The notes: generated by a model from the sequence alone, not told the origin. A DNA stretch of 64,000 nt from Dyella terrae (GCF_022394535.1 NZ_CP089414.1:682001-746000), one strand, 5' to 3'. Positions 35,950 to 44,754 are shown, counted from the stretch's first letter. Numbers and translations are program-made.

Positions 35950-37201
35950 CATCGCGGGGATGAGTAGCCCAGGCGCAGCACAGACATCTATCCGGCAGGG
36001 CTCAAGTCCGGACTGGAATAACGCGCTATCCACGTACAATGCAGAGGGTGCGTCAGGTTGGCGGGAGCAAAATGCCGCGATGAGCTATGCACTGAATAGC
36101 AGCTCTTCCGTGGCAGCGGTCAACGGTGGTGGCGATACAGGCGGGGACTACCTGAGCCTGAAGGCCTCGTCGATCGACGACTTGTATAGCGCTGCCCAGG
36201 AGCTTAAAGCCACCGGCGCTCCCCAGGTGAGCTTCAGCACAATGTCGACCGATCAGGTCGAGTCGTATGTGCACGATTACAGCCAGCTAGGGATTTATCA
36301 GCCTGATGCGCAGACCCTAGCAACGGTCAATGTGACACCGACGGCGGAGGACATGGCAGCTGCCGGCCTTGGAAATGCCGGTGGTGGTTACGAGTTTGGC
36401 GGTACGCATGGCATCTCCGACACGGAGGCATTCTTTACCTTCAATCGGGCAGGTCAGTTCCTGAGTGGTGTGGGGCACCAACTCAAGGGAATGGCGACTA
36501 GCTCGATGATGGTCAATCCGCTGACGATGCCGGTCGTGTTGCCTCAGATGGTGAACCAGCTGAGTGATCGCTACACCCAAGCCTATAGCCAGGGCCAACT
36601 GGGTGACGCCGTGCTACAGGATGCGGGCGGTGCGGTTCACGGACTTGTGATGTCCACGCCCGTGGGTTTCATCAAAGCGCTCAACGAAAAGGATACGATG
36701 GGCGGCATGGAGCGGCTGGGTTCGTCGACGGTGGACGCGGCGATGTGGGTGGTGCCGGGAGCTATCGAAGGAATTCGGGCGGGCTCAGTTCCAAACACGG
36801 GAAGCCCAAACATTGTCTATCGCGCACTGAATGCCGATGATGCGGCGGCTCTTGATGCAGGCGGTGGATTGTCAGCGAAGGCGCCAGACGGAACCTGGAC
36901 GGCTGCTGAGCACATTGCCAATGCAGGACCAGGTACTGGTGGAGCTGCTGCAAATAGCCCCTGGATATCGACCACTCGATCCCTTGAGGTTGCGCAGGGT
37001 TACGAGGGAGGGAATGGAATTGTGGCGATTGATCTGAGCAAGGTGGATGCACCTTACGTTGAGCTGTGGAAGCAAGCTCCTCCGACATTGGTGGGTGGTC
37101 CACAGTCCATTCCCTATTGGCGTTCTCTGTACGCGCAGGAAGTAACGGTGAATCAGGCCATTCCCAGGAATGCAATTATCGGATGGGTGAAGACACCATG
37201 A
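35924..37201 (+). pseudogene. Orphan RHS C-terminal tip with ADP-ribosyltransferase-like domain
   Basis: A displaced alternative tip of the giant RHS protein, about 425 codons. It opens with FGNALGNAAIAGM, as at residue 4291 of the intact protein. No proper start exists: the frame runs back only to a TGA at 35897, and the first usable codon is a TTG at 35936 without ribosome site, so it is probably silent. Helical and Gly-rich sequence leads to a C-terminal domain with VYRALNADD (near 36817), WISTTRS (near 36962) and QEVTV (near 37135), the R-S-E order of ADP-ribosyltransferase toxins. The toxin call rests on these three motifs. Its stop overlaps the start of a small gene (ATGA), as expected for toxin and immunity genes. 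Confidence 0.75.
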
Positions 37202-37539
37202 CCGAGATGCGGGAAATGCAGGAGGATCTGAAGGAGAGACTATTCAGGTTTCTTCTTCCGATCCAGACGGAGCGCTATGTGGATCACCGCGCTTTTGAAG
37301 AGGTGATTGCGCGAGCAAACGACGCGGCACGACTGTTGAAGTCGCATGAGCTAGTTTCCAAGGCACTGCTAAACGATCTGCATATGACTTCGAAGGTGCT
37401 TCGCGCAGAGGCCGCTCATATCAAGCCAGAGACGGAAGCAATGCTTAAAATGGCAGGCAGGTTGGAATTTGTATTTGACTTGATTCTTCTGGGAGAGTCA
37501 CCGGAGGATCGAGTCTCTGGCGTCGCTCGAATCGTTTGA
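37198..37539 (+). CDS. Candidate immunity protein of the orphan ART tip
   Basis: A 113-residue, all-helical, soluble protein of no recognised family (RYVDHRAFEEVIARANDAAR, then TEAMLKMAGRLEFVFDLILL). Its ATG overlaps the stop of the orphan tip, the typical place for an immunity gene, and the DNA is AT-richer than the RHS core. GGTGA lies about 8 bases upstream; an in-frame ATG at 37183 is possible. If the tip is silent, the gene may persist as protection against kin that carry the active ART tip. Function rests on position only. Confidence 0.6.
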   Translation: MTEMREMQEDLKERLFRFLLPIQTERYVDHRAFEEVIARANDAARLLKSHELVSKALLNDLHMTSKVLRAEAAHIKPETEAMLKMAGRLEFVFDLILLGESPEDRVSGVARIV

Positions 37540-37570
37540 TTTTAGAAAATAGCCTGAGGAAGTGAGCGAA

Positions 37571-37999
37571 ATGGAGCAGAGTCGTGGCCAGGTCCCCTCA
37601 TTGCATGTGCCTATGCAGGTGAATATTTCGGGGTTTGATGTGGTGGATGAAAGCCTTCACATGATCGAGTGGCTCCGGCGCGGAAAGGATTTCCGCAGCT
37701 TCGTTGTGAATGACGTCGAGGCGGAACTCTATGCCCAGGACCAAGGTGCTCAGCTGCTCTCCGTTGATTGCGGGATACCGGAGTACGAAACCAAGCTGCA
37801 GCCAGATAGGTCGGGTGACAAAGCTATCGTTACTCAGTTTGGCGTGGTTTTCCCGATTACGGTTCGTGTTGTGGGAGGGGATGGACGGCGCTGGAAATTG
37901 CAAGTTAGGCACGGCTATCAAGCAACAAACATGGATGTGCCAGGTAAGTTCAACTTGCAGATGAATTTCACAATTATTGCTCACGAGGCCGAGGCTTGA
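37571..37999 (+). CDS. Hypothetical protein, possible second immunity gene
   Basis: A 142-residue protein of mainly beta character (LHVPMQVNISGFDVVDESLH, VVFPITVRVVGGDGRRWKLQ), with no signal or membrane segment and no recognised family. It follows the first candidate immunity gene by about 30 bases. The ATG at 37571 has GAGGA about 10 bases upstream; a GTG at 37562 is too close to that site. It could be another immunity protein or an orphan from an older cassette. Confidence 0.55.
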   Translation: MEQSRGQVPSLHVPMQVNISGFDVVDESLHMIEWLRRGKDFRSFVVNDVEAELYAQDQGAQLLSVDCGIPEYETKLQPDRSGDKAIVTQFGVVFPITVRVVGGDGRRWKLQVRHGYQATNMDVPGKFNLQMNFTIIAHEAEA

Positions 38000-38054
38000 T
38001 GTGACACATGTTTTGATGGTCTGCGTCCAACACATCGTGCAAGGGTGATGAAAG

Positions 38055-38255
38055 GTGTTTCCTGACGTTAGCCCCTCTGTAGCCAGAGTCATATCGTCAG
38101 TCGAAGCGATATCGGGCGATCACGACAAAGCGGTGGCCTGGCTGCAGGAACCGATTGCAACGTTCGGAGGCAAAACTGCCCTAGAGCTGGTCGCCGAGGG
38201 CCGTACCGATGACCTGCTGGAAAACAGGGGTCAGAGTGCACTTTTTGATGCATGA
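38055..38255 (+). pseudogene. DUF2384 protein copy B, truncated at the 3' end
   Basis: Matches copy A (28641-28844) across EAISGDxDKAVAWLQEP...FGGKTALELVAEGRTDDLL, with many silent and a few replacement differences. The match ends at about 38220, where RAYT-derived sequence begins (GGGGTCAGAGTGCACTTTTT), replacing the last helix by ENRGQSALFDA. The start is a GTG at 38055. It lies downstream of the second tip/immunity cassette, just as copy A follows the first. Confidence 0.7.
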
Positions 38256-38530
38256 GCCCCTTTGCGGGGTCGGCCAATTTTGGCCGGTCCTGCACGCCGA
38301 TTGAGTTGGGCCTCGATCGCTGCGCGAAACCGCTCGGAACCCAAGGCATGCTGACGTTGAAGATGGAGCCGAATGCTGCCGAGGTCATCGGGAGATAGCA
38401 CTTCGTCTACCAGGGCGCGGTAAGCCTCGCAGCGTTCGGCCTGCGTGTTGCCGAGTGAGAGGTAGCTGGCATGCGAGTAGATGAGCTTGTTGTCTTGCGG
38501 TGTGGGTGGCGTAGCTTGACCAGGACTAGC
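38231..38530 (-). pseudogene. 3' fragment of a REP-associated tyrosine transposase (RAYT)
   Basis: C-terminal part of an IS200-like Y1/RAYT protein: YLSLGNTQAERCEAYRALVD, LSPDDLGSIRLHLQRQHALG, and the terminal KIGRPRKG tail. The catalytic HUH and tyrosine regions are missing. The frame ends in AGTGCACTCTGACCCC, a sequence commonly seen at RAYT/REP boundaries. It is a dead remnant whose edge truncates DUF2384 copy B and marks the right end of the toxin island. Confidence 0.75.
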
Positions 38531-38584
38531 TCGCAGGATGCGCCACCAAGCGCGCGCAGGCGCCGGTGTTACCACCCAAGCCCA

Positions 38585-38977
38585 TCACTTCTTCAAGCTG
38601 CGAATCATCTCGACAAACTGCGCATGGAATCGCTCATCGATATCCATCGCCTGATTGATCCGCTCGATCATCGGCTGAAACTGCGTGTTCTGCCTGAACT
38701 CGCCACCGAACTCCCACAGAATGATTTCCCGTAGCGTCGGCTCCCGCACGCGGCTGGTGGAATCGCTGTCATCCGGATCTACGTTGGCCAGCAGTGTTCG
38801 CAGGCGCTGACGCAGCTGTTCGATGGAGTGTGTTTGCGTTATTGCAGCCTGGTTTTTGCCGGTGAGCAACGTTGGCGATGCCGTGGCGGAGGAGCCCGTC
38901 GACTTGGCCTTGCCCTGAGCCAGGGCACGCATCGTTTCCAGTAACGAAGAGCCTGGGGTGATGCGGTCGGTCGGCAT
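38585..38977 (-). CDS. Hypothetical protein divergent from the flagellar cluster
   Basis: A 130-residue cytoplasmic protein. The N-terminal half is Ser/Thr/Gly/Lys-rich and probably disordered. The C-terminal half is helical (TLREIILWEFGGEFRQNTQF, then DIDERFHAQFVEMIRSLKK). No family recognised. AAGGA lies 8 bases before the ATG at 38977. It is transcribed away from the flagellar run, from the far side of the same 460-base intergenic region. A regulatory link to that cluster is possible but unsupported. Confidence 0.6.
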   Translation of the reverse strand: MPTDRITPGSSLLETMRALAQGKAKSTGSSATASPTLLTGKNQAAITQTHSIEQLRQRLRTLLANVDPDDSDSTSRVREPTLREIILWEFGGEFRQNTQFQPMIERINQAMDIDERFHAQFVEMIRSLKK

Positions 38978-39440
38978 GCTGTGGTTCCTTGGTGCGATCA
39001 ACGCAGTGAGTTTAACGGTGAAGGTGCGGACGAGTGGGTCGCCGGTGCACTGCAAGGGGTGTTTGCCGGACTTGTTCGGGGTCTTAGCGGCGAAGCAACA
39101 GGCATCTGGCTGCCTCGGCCGCCGCCAGAACTTGCGAACGTCAAATTCATGCAAGTGATTTTACGGAGTTTAATAGCGCAATATATTGCGATCCATTTGG
39201 CTTATTGACAGCTTCTTGACAGCGCACCTAGTCTCGCCGCGTCGCAGCCCAGATCAACATCACGGATCTGCTGGACAGCGCGGGGGCGCTGTTTTGAGGG
39301 GCTGGAATGCTAGGGGGCGTACGGTTTTTCGCCGTGCGTAAATGGATTTACGTGTACGAAATCATTCCGGACGCCGGGCGGCATTTCGCCCAGTTCTTCG
39401 TATCTATCCGCGGGCAGCATCGAAAGTTTAGGGTCGTCGC
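38978..39440. promoter_or_regulatory. Intergenic region upstream of the flagellar-type operon
   Basis: No gene is supported. It contains the palindrome at 39177-39190, two TTGACA boxes (39205-39210 and 39216-39221) with only weak -10 matches, and a GG-N10-GC pair (39199-39200, 39211-39212) in TTGGC...AGCT that loosely resembles a sigma-54 element. A hairpin-like stretch (CGTACG... around 39317-39356) lies closer to the TPR gene. A short open stretch ending at 39297 reads AQINITDLLDSAGALF but lacks a start. Confidence 0.45.
39177..39190. promoter_or_regulatory. Perfect 14-bp palindrome CGCAATATATTGCG
   Basis: A perfect dyad, AT-rich in the centre, about 15-30 bases upstream of two TTGACA boxes and 250 bases before the first gene of the flagellar-type run. 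Its form suits a dimeric activator or repressor. No known consensus is matched with confidence. Confidence 0.5.
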
Positions 39441-40592
39441 ATGAGTCGCGTCGCATCCCTGGAAGCTTTTGCGGACCGCGACCCAACCAATCCCGATCTT
39501 CTTTGCGATCTGCTCGACAGCCTGGTGCTGGAGGGGCAGGTTCAGCGCGCTCGCGAGCGGCTGGAGCGGGCTCCGCAGGCGCTGCGTGCCATGCCGGGCG
39601 TGGTGTTTCGCGATGCACGGTTGGCGCTGGTCGAGGGTGATCTGCCCAAAGTCATTGCGCTGCTGAACCCGCTGGTTTCAGCGCTGCAGCCGGCACCGGC
39701 CGGGTTGTGCCATGACTTGGCCTATGCGCAGTTCACGCTGGGTGAGCCCGATGAGGCGTTGCGCACGTTGAGCAGGGCGTCGGCCGTCGAAGGTGATGAC
39801 GTCATTTCCATTGCACTGTTGACCGCGCGCATCTGGCATCGCCAGCAACGCATTCGCGAGGCGCTTGCCTTGTTGGATGGTTTGCATGACCCGTCGCGAC
39901 AGGCCGAGATCGACGGTTTGCGTGCACTGTTGCTGCTGGACCATGGCCAGGTATCCGATGCAGCGCGTGAGGCATCCCGCGCGTTGTCGCTGGATCCAGC
40001 GCAGTTCGAAGCCGGGCTGGTGAGCGGTTCGTTGGCATTGTCGGCGCGGCACGAGGATGCGGTTTCGATCTTTCAGCGACTGGTCGCCATGCGGCCGAAT
40101 GTCGGACGGGCTTATCTTGGCCTGGGCGAAGGGCTGATGATGTCCGGCGATATCGTGGCGGCCACGGCCGTGCTCGATCGCGCTGTGACGTACATGCCCG
40201 ATCACATCGGTACGTGGCATGCGCTGGCGTGGTGCCAATTGCTGCAGGGCAAGCTGGACGATGCGCAGCGGAGCTTTGATCAGGCGTTTGCGCTGGATCG
40301 TACGTTTGGCGAAACACACGGTGGTCGAGCCCTGATCCACGCGCTTCGCGGCGAGCGCGAAGCGGCCAGCGAATCGATCAAGCGTGCGCTACGGCTCGAT
40401 CCCCATGGGCGCAATGCGCGCTACGCGCAGAGCGTGCTTCTGCTGGATGAGGGCCGGGAGGCGGAGGCGCAGTCGATCATCCAGGATCTGGTGGCATCGC
40501 CCCAGGCGGGGCGTCCGCTGGTTTCGCCGGATTTCGTCAATACGCTGCGCGACCTGCTGCGTCCGAAGCAGGGCGGCAGCCGTGGACACTGA
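39441..40592 (+). CDS. Tetratricopeptide repeat protein heading the flagellar-type operon
   Basis: A 383-residue soluble protein made of about nine TPR units, e.g. AGLCHDLAYAQFTLGEPDEA, LVSGSLALSARHEDAVSIFQ, GRAYLGLGEGLMMSGDIVAA and TWHALAWCQLLQGKLDDAQR. There is no signal peptide and no membrane helix, so it is probably cytoplasmic. TPR scaffolds in secretion operons often act as chaperones or assembly platforms; that role is inference here. It overlaps fliQ by 11 bases, so it is translationally tied to the export genes and is a true member of the operon. It is not a standard flagellar gene. Confidence 0.8.
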   Translation: MSRVASLEAFADRDPTNPDLLCDLLDSLVLEGQVQRARERLERAPQALRAMPGVVFRDARLALVEGDLPKVIALLNPLVSALQPAPAGLCHDLAYAQFTLGEPDEALRTLSRASAVEGDDVISIALLTARIWHRQQRIREALALLDGLHDPSRQAEIDGLRALLLLDHGQVSDAAREASRALSLDPAQFEAGLVSGSLALSARHEDAVSIFQRLVAMRPNVGRAYLGLGEGLMMSGDIVAATAVLDRAVTYMPDHIGTWHALAWCQLLQGKLDDAQRSFDQAFALDRTFGETHGGRALIHALRGEREAASESIKRALRLDPHGRNARYAQSVLLLDEGREAEAQSIIQDLVASPQAGRPLVSPDFVNTLRDLLRPKQGGSRGH

Positions 40593-40845
40593 TGTCGCCA
40601 TGCATTTGCTCGCACAAACACTGCTGACGGCGGCGAAGGTGAGTGCGCCCATTCTTGTCGCCACGTTGCTGGTGGGCGTCGTCATCTCCATCGTGCAGGT
40701 GGTGACGCAGATTCAGGAAATGACGCTGACCTTCATCCCGAAGCTCGTGGTGGTGGTGGTGATGTTCGTGATCACGGGCGCCTGGATGATGGCGGTGGTG
40801 GTGGAGTTCACGCGGCATTTGTTTGGCCTGGTCGCGGGAATGTAA
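40582..40845 (+). CDS. fliQ: Flagellar export gate protein FliQ
   Basis: An 87-residue inner-membrane subunit of the FliPQR export gate, with two helices (APILVATLLVGVVISIVQVV and the second half FIPKLVVVVVMFVITGAWMM) and the conserved VTQIQEMTLTFIPK between them. The GTG at 40582 gives the standard length and N-terminus; an ATG at 40600 would be 6 residues shorter. The GTG lies inside the end of the TPR gene. In most genomes fliQ follows fliP directly; here the P-Q junction is the break point of the cluster, with fliP at the far end. Confidence 0.93.
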   Translation: MDTDVAMHLLAQTLLTAAKVSAPILVATLLVGVVISIVQVVTQIQEMTLTFIPKLVVVVVMFVITGAWMMAVVVEFTRHLFGLVAGM

Positions 40846-40850
40846 GCGCA

Positions 40851-41615
40851 GTGAAGATGGATACGGATCTTGTTGTTTTTCTGCTGGCTATGGCGCGCTT
40901 TTCGCCCTTGCTGATGGTGCCCGCGCTGGGCCCGCTGGCGTGGGTGCCGGGGTATGTGCGCGTGATCATGCTGACGGCGTTGAGCGTGATTGCGCTCGGT
41001 TCGGCGGACATGCACGCCATCCAGGCGCATGTCACGGAGTCGCCCTGGCTGTTCGGGCTCGCCATGGCGGGCGAAAGCCTGGTCGGGCTTACCTTTGCGC
41101 TGGCGACGGTGCTGCCTATGGCTGCCTTGGGCTTTGCAGCCCGCATGGTGGACATGCAGTCGGGCGTGGCGGCGGCCAGCGTGCTCAACCCCTCCACCCG
41201 CACAACGGAATCACTGTTTGGCACGGTGATTCAGTGGAGCGGCATGGTGGTGTTTTTTGCGCTCGGCCTGCACGTGGTGCTGTTGCGCGGGCTGGTGTCG
41301 TCGATGCAGCTGGTGCCCATCGGCAGCGGCAGCGTGGTGGTTTCTCCGGGAACGTTCCTCGGCCTGCTGTCGACGCAGTTCCTGCTTGGCTTGATGGTGG
41401 TGCTGCCGGTGATCCTGGGTCTGTTTGCCATCGATCTGGGTACGGCGTACGCAAGTCGCTCCATGCCGCAGGCCAACATCTATTTCGTGGCGCTTCCGTT
41501 GAAGCTGCTGGCCGGCTTTACGCTGCTGGCGGCAACGTTGAGTTTTGCGCCGCCGCTGATCGAACGGTTGTTCCGCAACGCCTTTGCTGCGTTGCCGATG
41601 ATGGGAGGCCACTGA
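40851..41615 (+). CDS. fliR: Flagellar export gate protein FliR
   Basis: A 254-residue inner-membrane gate component. It shows the N-terminal FLLAMARFSPLLMVPALG, several hydrophobic helices, the family motif GFAARMVDMQSGVAAASVLNP and the C-terminal PQANIYFVALPLKLLAGFTLL. Length matches FliR (about 260). Start is GTG 40851 or ATG 40857. It lies 5 bases after fliQ and 1 base before flhB. Confidence 0.93.
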   Translation: MKMDTDLVVFLLAMARFSPLLMVPALGPLAWVPGYVRVIMLTALSVIALGSADMHAIQAHVTESPWLFGLAMAGESLVGLTFALATVLPMAALGFAARMVDMQSGVAAASVLNPSTRTTESLFGTVIQWSGMVVFFALGLHVVLLRGLVSSMQLVPIGSGSVVVSPGTFLGLLSTQFLLGLMVVLPVILGLFAIDLGTAYASRSMPQANIYFVALPLKLLAGFTLLAATLSFAPPLIERLFRNAFAALPMMGGH

Positions 41616-41616
41616 G

Positions 41617-42690
41617 GTGGCCGAGAACGATCAGAACAAGACCGAGCAACCGACGCCGTTCCGTCTTGAGGAGGCGCGGAAGAAGGGGCAGGTACCACGT
41701 AGCCCGGAGATGACTGGCCTGGTGGTGACCTTGGTGTTCAGCGTAACGCTGTGCATCACCGCCTACACCTTGGCGCATGCCTGGGGCCGCTCGTTCGAGC
41801 GCATGATGTTGATGGCGGGCAATGCACCGGCGCCTTCAGTCGGCCTTATGCGCTGGATTGGCGCCACTTTTCACCCGGTATGGCAGGCGATGGTGCCGCT
41901 GGTGATCGCATTGGTGATCGCGGCCGTGGTGGCCAACCTCGTGCAGACCGGGCCGGTGTTCAGCACCGAGCCGCTCAAGCCTGACTTCTCCCGCCTGAAT
42001 CCGGCGCAGGGCTTCAAGCGGATCTTCTCGATGCGCCTGCTGTGGGATCTTTTCAAGCTGACCTTCAAGGTTTCCTTGCTCGGCGGCCTGGCCTGGCTGT
42101 TGGCCGGCAAGCTGCAGCACCAGGTGCTGGCGACCGCCAATGCGGCACCCAGGGCGGCGGGCGTGCTGCTGCAATCGGTGTATGTGCGGGTCACGGTCTG
42201 GACGTTGGCCGCGCTGGCGTTTGTGGCGCTGTTGGATCTGTTGTTCTCGCGCCGCGAGTACCTGCGCAAGTTGCGCATGAGCCACAACGACATCAAAGAC
42301 GAAGTAAAACGGCGCGAAGGCGACCCGGACATCCGCCAGAAGCGCAAGCGCTTGATGGTGGAGCTGCTCAAGCAGTCGCGATCCATCCGCCGTGTGCCGG
42401 AGGCGGACGTGGTGCTTACCAACCCCACGCATCTTGCGGTGGCGTTGCGTTATCGGCCGCGCACCATGCGTTCGCCGGTGGTACTCGCCAAAGGCACTGA
42501 TGCCGTGGCTGCTGCCATGCGCAGCAAGGCCGCCGTGTCGGGCGTGCCTTGCCTGCGCTCGCCGGCACTGGCCCGTGCGCTGTTCCGCGAATGTGGCGTG
42601 GATCGGACGGTTCCCGATCATCTCTATAGCCAGCTGGCCCCGGTGTATCGCTGGCTCATGCGTCGGCCCGGCAACAGGATTTTCTCGTGA
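41617..42690 (+). CDS. flhB: Flagellar export switch protein FlhB
   Basis: A 357-residue export component with four membrane helices and a cytoplasmic autocleaving domain that switches substrate class from rod/hook to later substrates. The start is EQPTPFRLEEARKKGQVPRS, typical of the family. The cleavage motif NPTH is intact at N269-P270-T271-H272 within VVLTNPTHLAVALRY. An intact switch in a cluster without filament genes is notable. The GTG start has GGGAGG about 10 bases upstream; the stop overlaps flhA (GTGA). Confidence 0.95.
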   Translation: MAENDQNKTEQPTPFRLEEARKKGQVPRSPEMTGLVVTLVFSVTLCITAYTLAHAWGRSFERMMLMAGNAPAPSVGLMRWIGATFHPVWQAMVPLVIALVIAAVVANLVQTGPVFSTEPLKPDFSRLNPAQGFKRIFSMRLLWDLFKLTFKVSLLGGLAWLLAGKLQHQVLATANAAPRAAGVLLQSVYVRVTVWTLAALAFVALLDLLFSRREYLRKLRMSHNDIKDEVKRREGDPDIRQKRKRLMVELLKQSRSIRRVPEADVVLTNPTHLAVALRYRPRTMRSPVVLAKGTDAVAAAMRSKAAVSGVPCLRSPALARALFRECGVDRTVPDHLYSQLAPVYRWLMRRPGNRIFS

Positions 42691-44747
42691 ACACGCTCTT
42701 CGGTCAGATATGGAGCGGCAAGCGCGACATGGCGCTGGTGTTGGGCATGGTCGGCATCCTGATCATCCTGTTCACGCCCATTCCGCCGGGGTTGCTCGAC
42801 TTTCTGCTGGTGCTCAACTTTACGACGGCACTGTTGGTGCTGCTCATTACGTTCTTCACCGAGACGCCGCTGAGCTTCTCCACGTTTCCGTCACTGCTGC
42901 TGATCACCACGCTGTTCCGCCTTGCGCTGAACATTTCGGCGACGCGCCTGATTCTGGACAAGGGCAATGCGGGGCGGGTGATCAACGCGATTGGCTCGTA
43001 CGTGGTGGGCGGCAACTACGTGATCGGCCTGGTGGTGTTCCTGATTCTGGTGGTAGTGCAGTACGTGGTGGTCACCAGTGGCGCGCAGCGCGTAGCGGAA
43101 GTGGCGGCGCGCTTCACCCTGGACAGCATGCCCGGCAAGCAGATGAGCATCGACGCCGACATGAACATGGGGCTGATCGATCAACATGAGGCCAAGCGTC
43201 GCCGTGCCCTGGTTGAGCGCGAGGCTAGCTTTTACGGCGCAATGGACGGCGCGACCAAGTTTGTGAAGGGCGATGCCATCGCCGGCATCATGATCATCCT
43301 GATCGACATCATCGGTGGGCTTGCCGTGGGTATGGCCCAGCGCGGCTTGCCTTGGTCGGATGCAGCCCACCAATACACCTTGCTCACGGTTGGCGACGGC
43401 ATCGTGACGCAGATTCCCTCGCTGGTGATTGCGGTAGCGACGGGCATCATCATCACGCGCGCGGCCTCCGATGCGCAGCTGGGTACCGAGGTGACGCGGC
43501 AGGTGCTGTCCAACTCGCGCACGCTGCTGATCGTGGCGTTGGCGTTGCTGGGCGTGCTGATGCTGCCCGGTCTGCCGGCATGGCCGGTGTTGGTGGTGTT
43601 GGCAGGCGTTTGCGCGTTGATTTTCTTCTCCGTGCGCAGCAAGCAGTCGAAGGGACAAGATGAGCAAGAGCAGGCGATGCCCGAAACACCGGCTGCTCGC
43701 TCCGAGGAAGACATTTACAAGTTGATGGCGGTCGAGCCGATCGAGATCCATCTCGGTACGGCGATCGTGGCCACGTACAAAGCCAAGAATCTGGATCTGG
43801 GCGAACGTATCGCCACGTATCGCAAGCAGTACGCGCTGGAGGCAGGTTTCATCCTGCCGAAGGTGAAGTTGATCCAGGAGGCGCCGCTGCCCGAACGGGG
43901 CTACGAGCTGCACGTGCAAGGTTCACGGGCGGGAAAGGGCGAGTTGCATTTCGATGCGTTGCTAGCCATTGATCCGGGTGGCAAGCGTCCGCGCCTGGAA
44001 GGCAAGGAAACCAAAGACCCTGCCTATGGCCTGCCTGCGCTATGGATATCCCCGGACCAGCGGCAGTTCGCTCGCGGGGCGGGTTACACCTTGGTCGATC
44101 CGGAAACGGTGTTGATCACCCATCTGGGCGAAGTAGTGAAGCGGTATGCGCCCGAGCTGCTGACCCGCGCGGAAACCGAACGGCTGGTCACGCGCGTGCG
44201 TGAACAGCAGGCATCGCTGGTGGATGAACTGATTCCTGGTGTCATGTCTTACACAGACGTCCAAAAGGTGCTCCAACAGTTGCTGCGAGAGCAGGTCAGC
44301 ATCCGCAATATCGAGGCCATCCTCGAAGTGCTGGTCGACGCGGGCAAGACGCTCAAGCAGACCGACGAGTTGGTGGAGCGCGTGCGCGAGCGGCTTGGGC
44401 CGGTGATCTGCCAGCGCGTAAGCAATGCGCAGGGCGAATTGCACGTACTGACGCTGGCGACAGAGCTGGAGCGCAATATCGTTACGGCGCTGCGCCAACG
44501 CGAGGGCGCTGGCCTGTTGCTCAGCGATCCTGGGCAGTTGGAGGCGCTGCTTGGCGGCTTGGCCAAACAATCCGAGGCGATGATGGTTCGTAGCCATCTG
44601 CCTGTGCTGCTTTGCCCCAGTGCGCTGCGCCGGCATCTTCGCGCGCTCGTCCAGCGCAGCCTTCCCCATATCACCGTGCTCGGCATCAACGAGGTGCCGG
44701 CCTCCCTGGCAGTGAAGTCATTTGGCGTCGTCACGGCGACGCAGTGA
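42687..44747 (+). CDS. flhA: Flagellar export gate protein FlhA
   Basis: A 686-residue inner-membrane component of the nonameric export ring, near full family length. It has eight expected helices with LLITTLFRLALNISATRLIL, the FHIPEP signature zone (RFTLDSMPGKQMSIDADMN), and the cytoplasmic domain that docks chaperone-substrate complexes. The C-terminal domain is complete (VTLxxE-type helices and a final HITVLGINEVP). The GTG at 42687 overlaps the flhB stop. No flhF or flhG follows; instead rod genes begin. Confidence 0.95.
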   Translation: MNTLFGQIWSGKRDMALVLGMVGILIILFTPIPPGLLDFLLVLNFTTALLVLLITFFTETPLSFSTFPSLLLITTLFRLALNISATRLILDKGNAGRVINAIGSYVVGGNYVIGLVVFLILVVVQYVVVTSGAQRVAEVAARFTLDSMPGKQMSIDADMNMGLIDQHEAKRRRALVEREASFYGAMDGATKFVKGDAIAGIMIILIDIIGGLAVGMAQRGLPWSDAAHQYTLLTVGDGIVTQIPSLVIAVATGIIITRAASDAQLGTEVTRQVLSNSRTLLIVALALLGVLMLPGLPAWPVLVVLAGVCALIFFSVRSKQSKGQDEQEQAMPETPAARSEEDIYKLMAVEPIEIHLGTAIVATYKAKNLDLGERIATYRKQYALEAGFILPKVKLIQEAPLPERGYELHVQGSRAGKGELHFDALLAIDPGGKRPRLEGKETKDPAYGLPALWISPDQRQFARGAGYTLVDPETVLITHLGEVVKRYAPELLTRAETERLVTRVREQQASLVDELIPGVMSYTDVQKVLQQLLREQVSIRNIEAILEVLVDAGKTLKQTDELVERVRERLGPVICQRVSNAQGELHVLTLATELERNIVTALRQREGAGLLLSDPGQLEALLGGLAKQSEAMMVRSHLPVLLCPSALRRHLRALVQRSLPHITVLGINEVPASLAVKSFGVVTATQ

Positions 44748-44754
44748 GGAGTCC

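Noticed and set aside
39240..39297. Short open stretch ending AQINITDLLDSAGALF before the TPR gene
   Set aside because: It reads like a protein tail, but the frame opens at a TAG only a few codons earlier and has no start codon.
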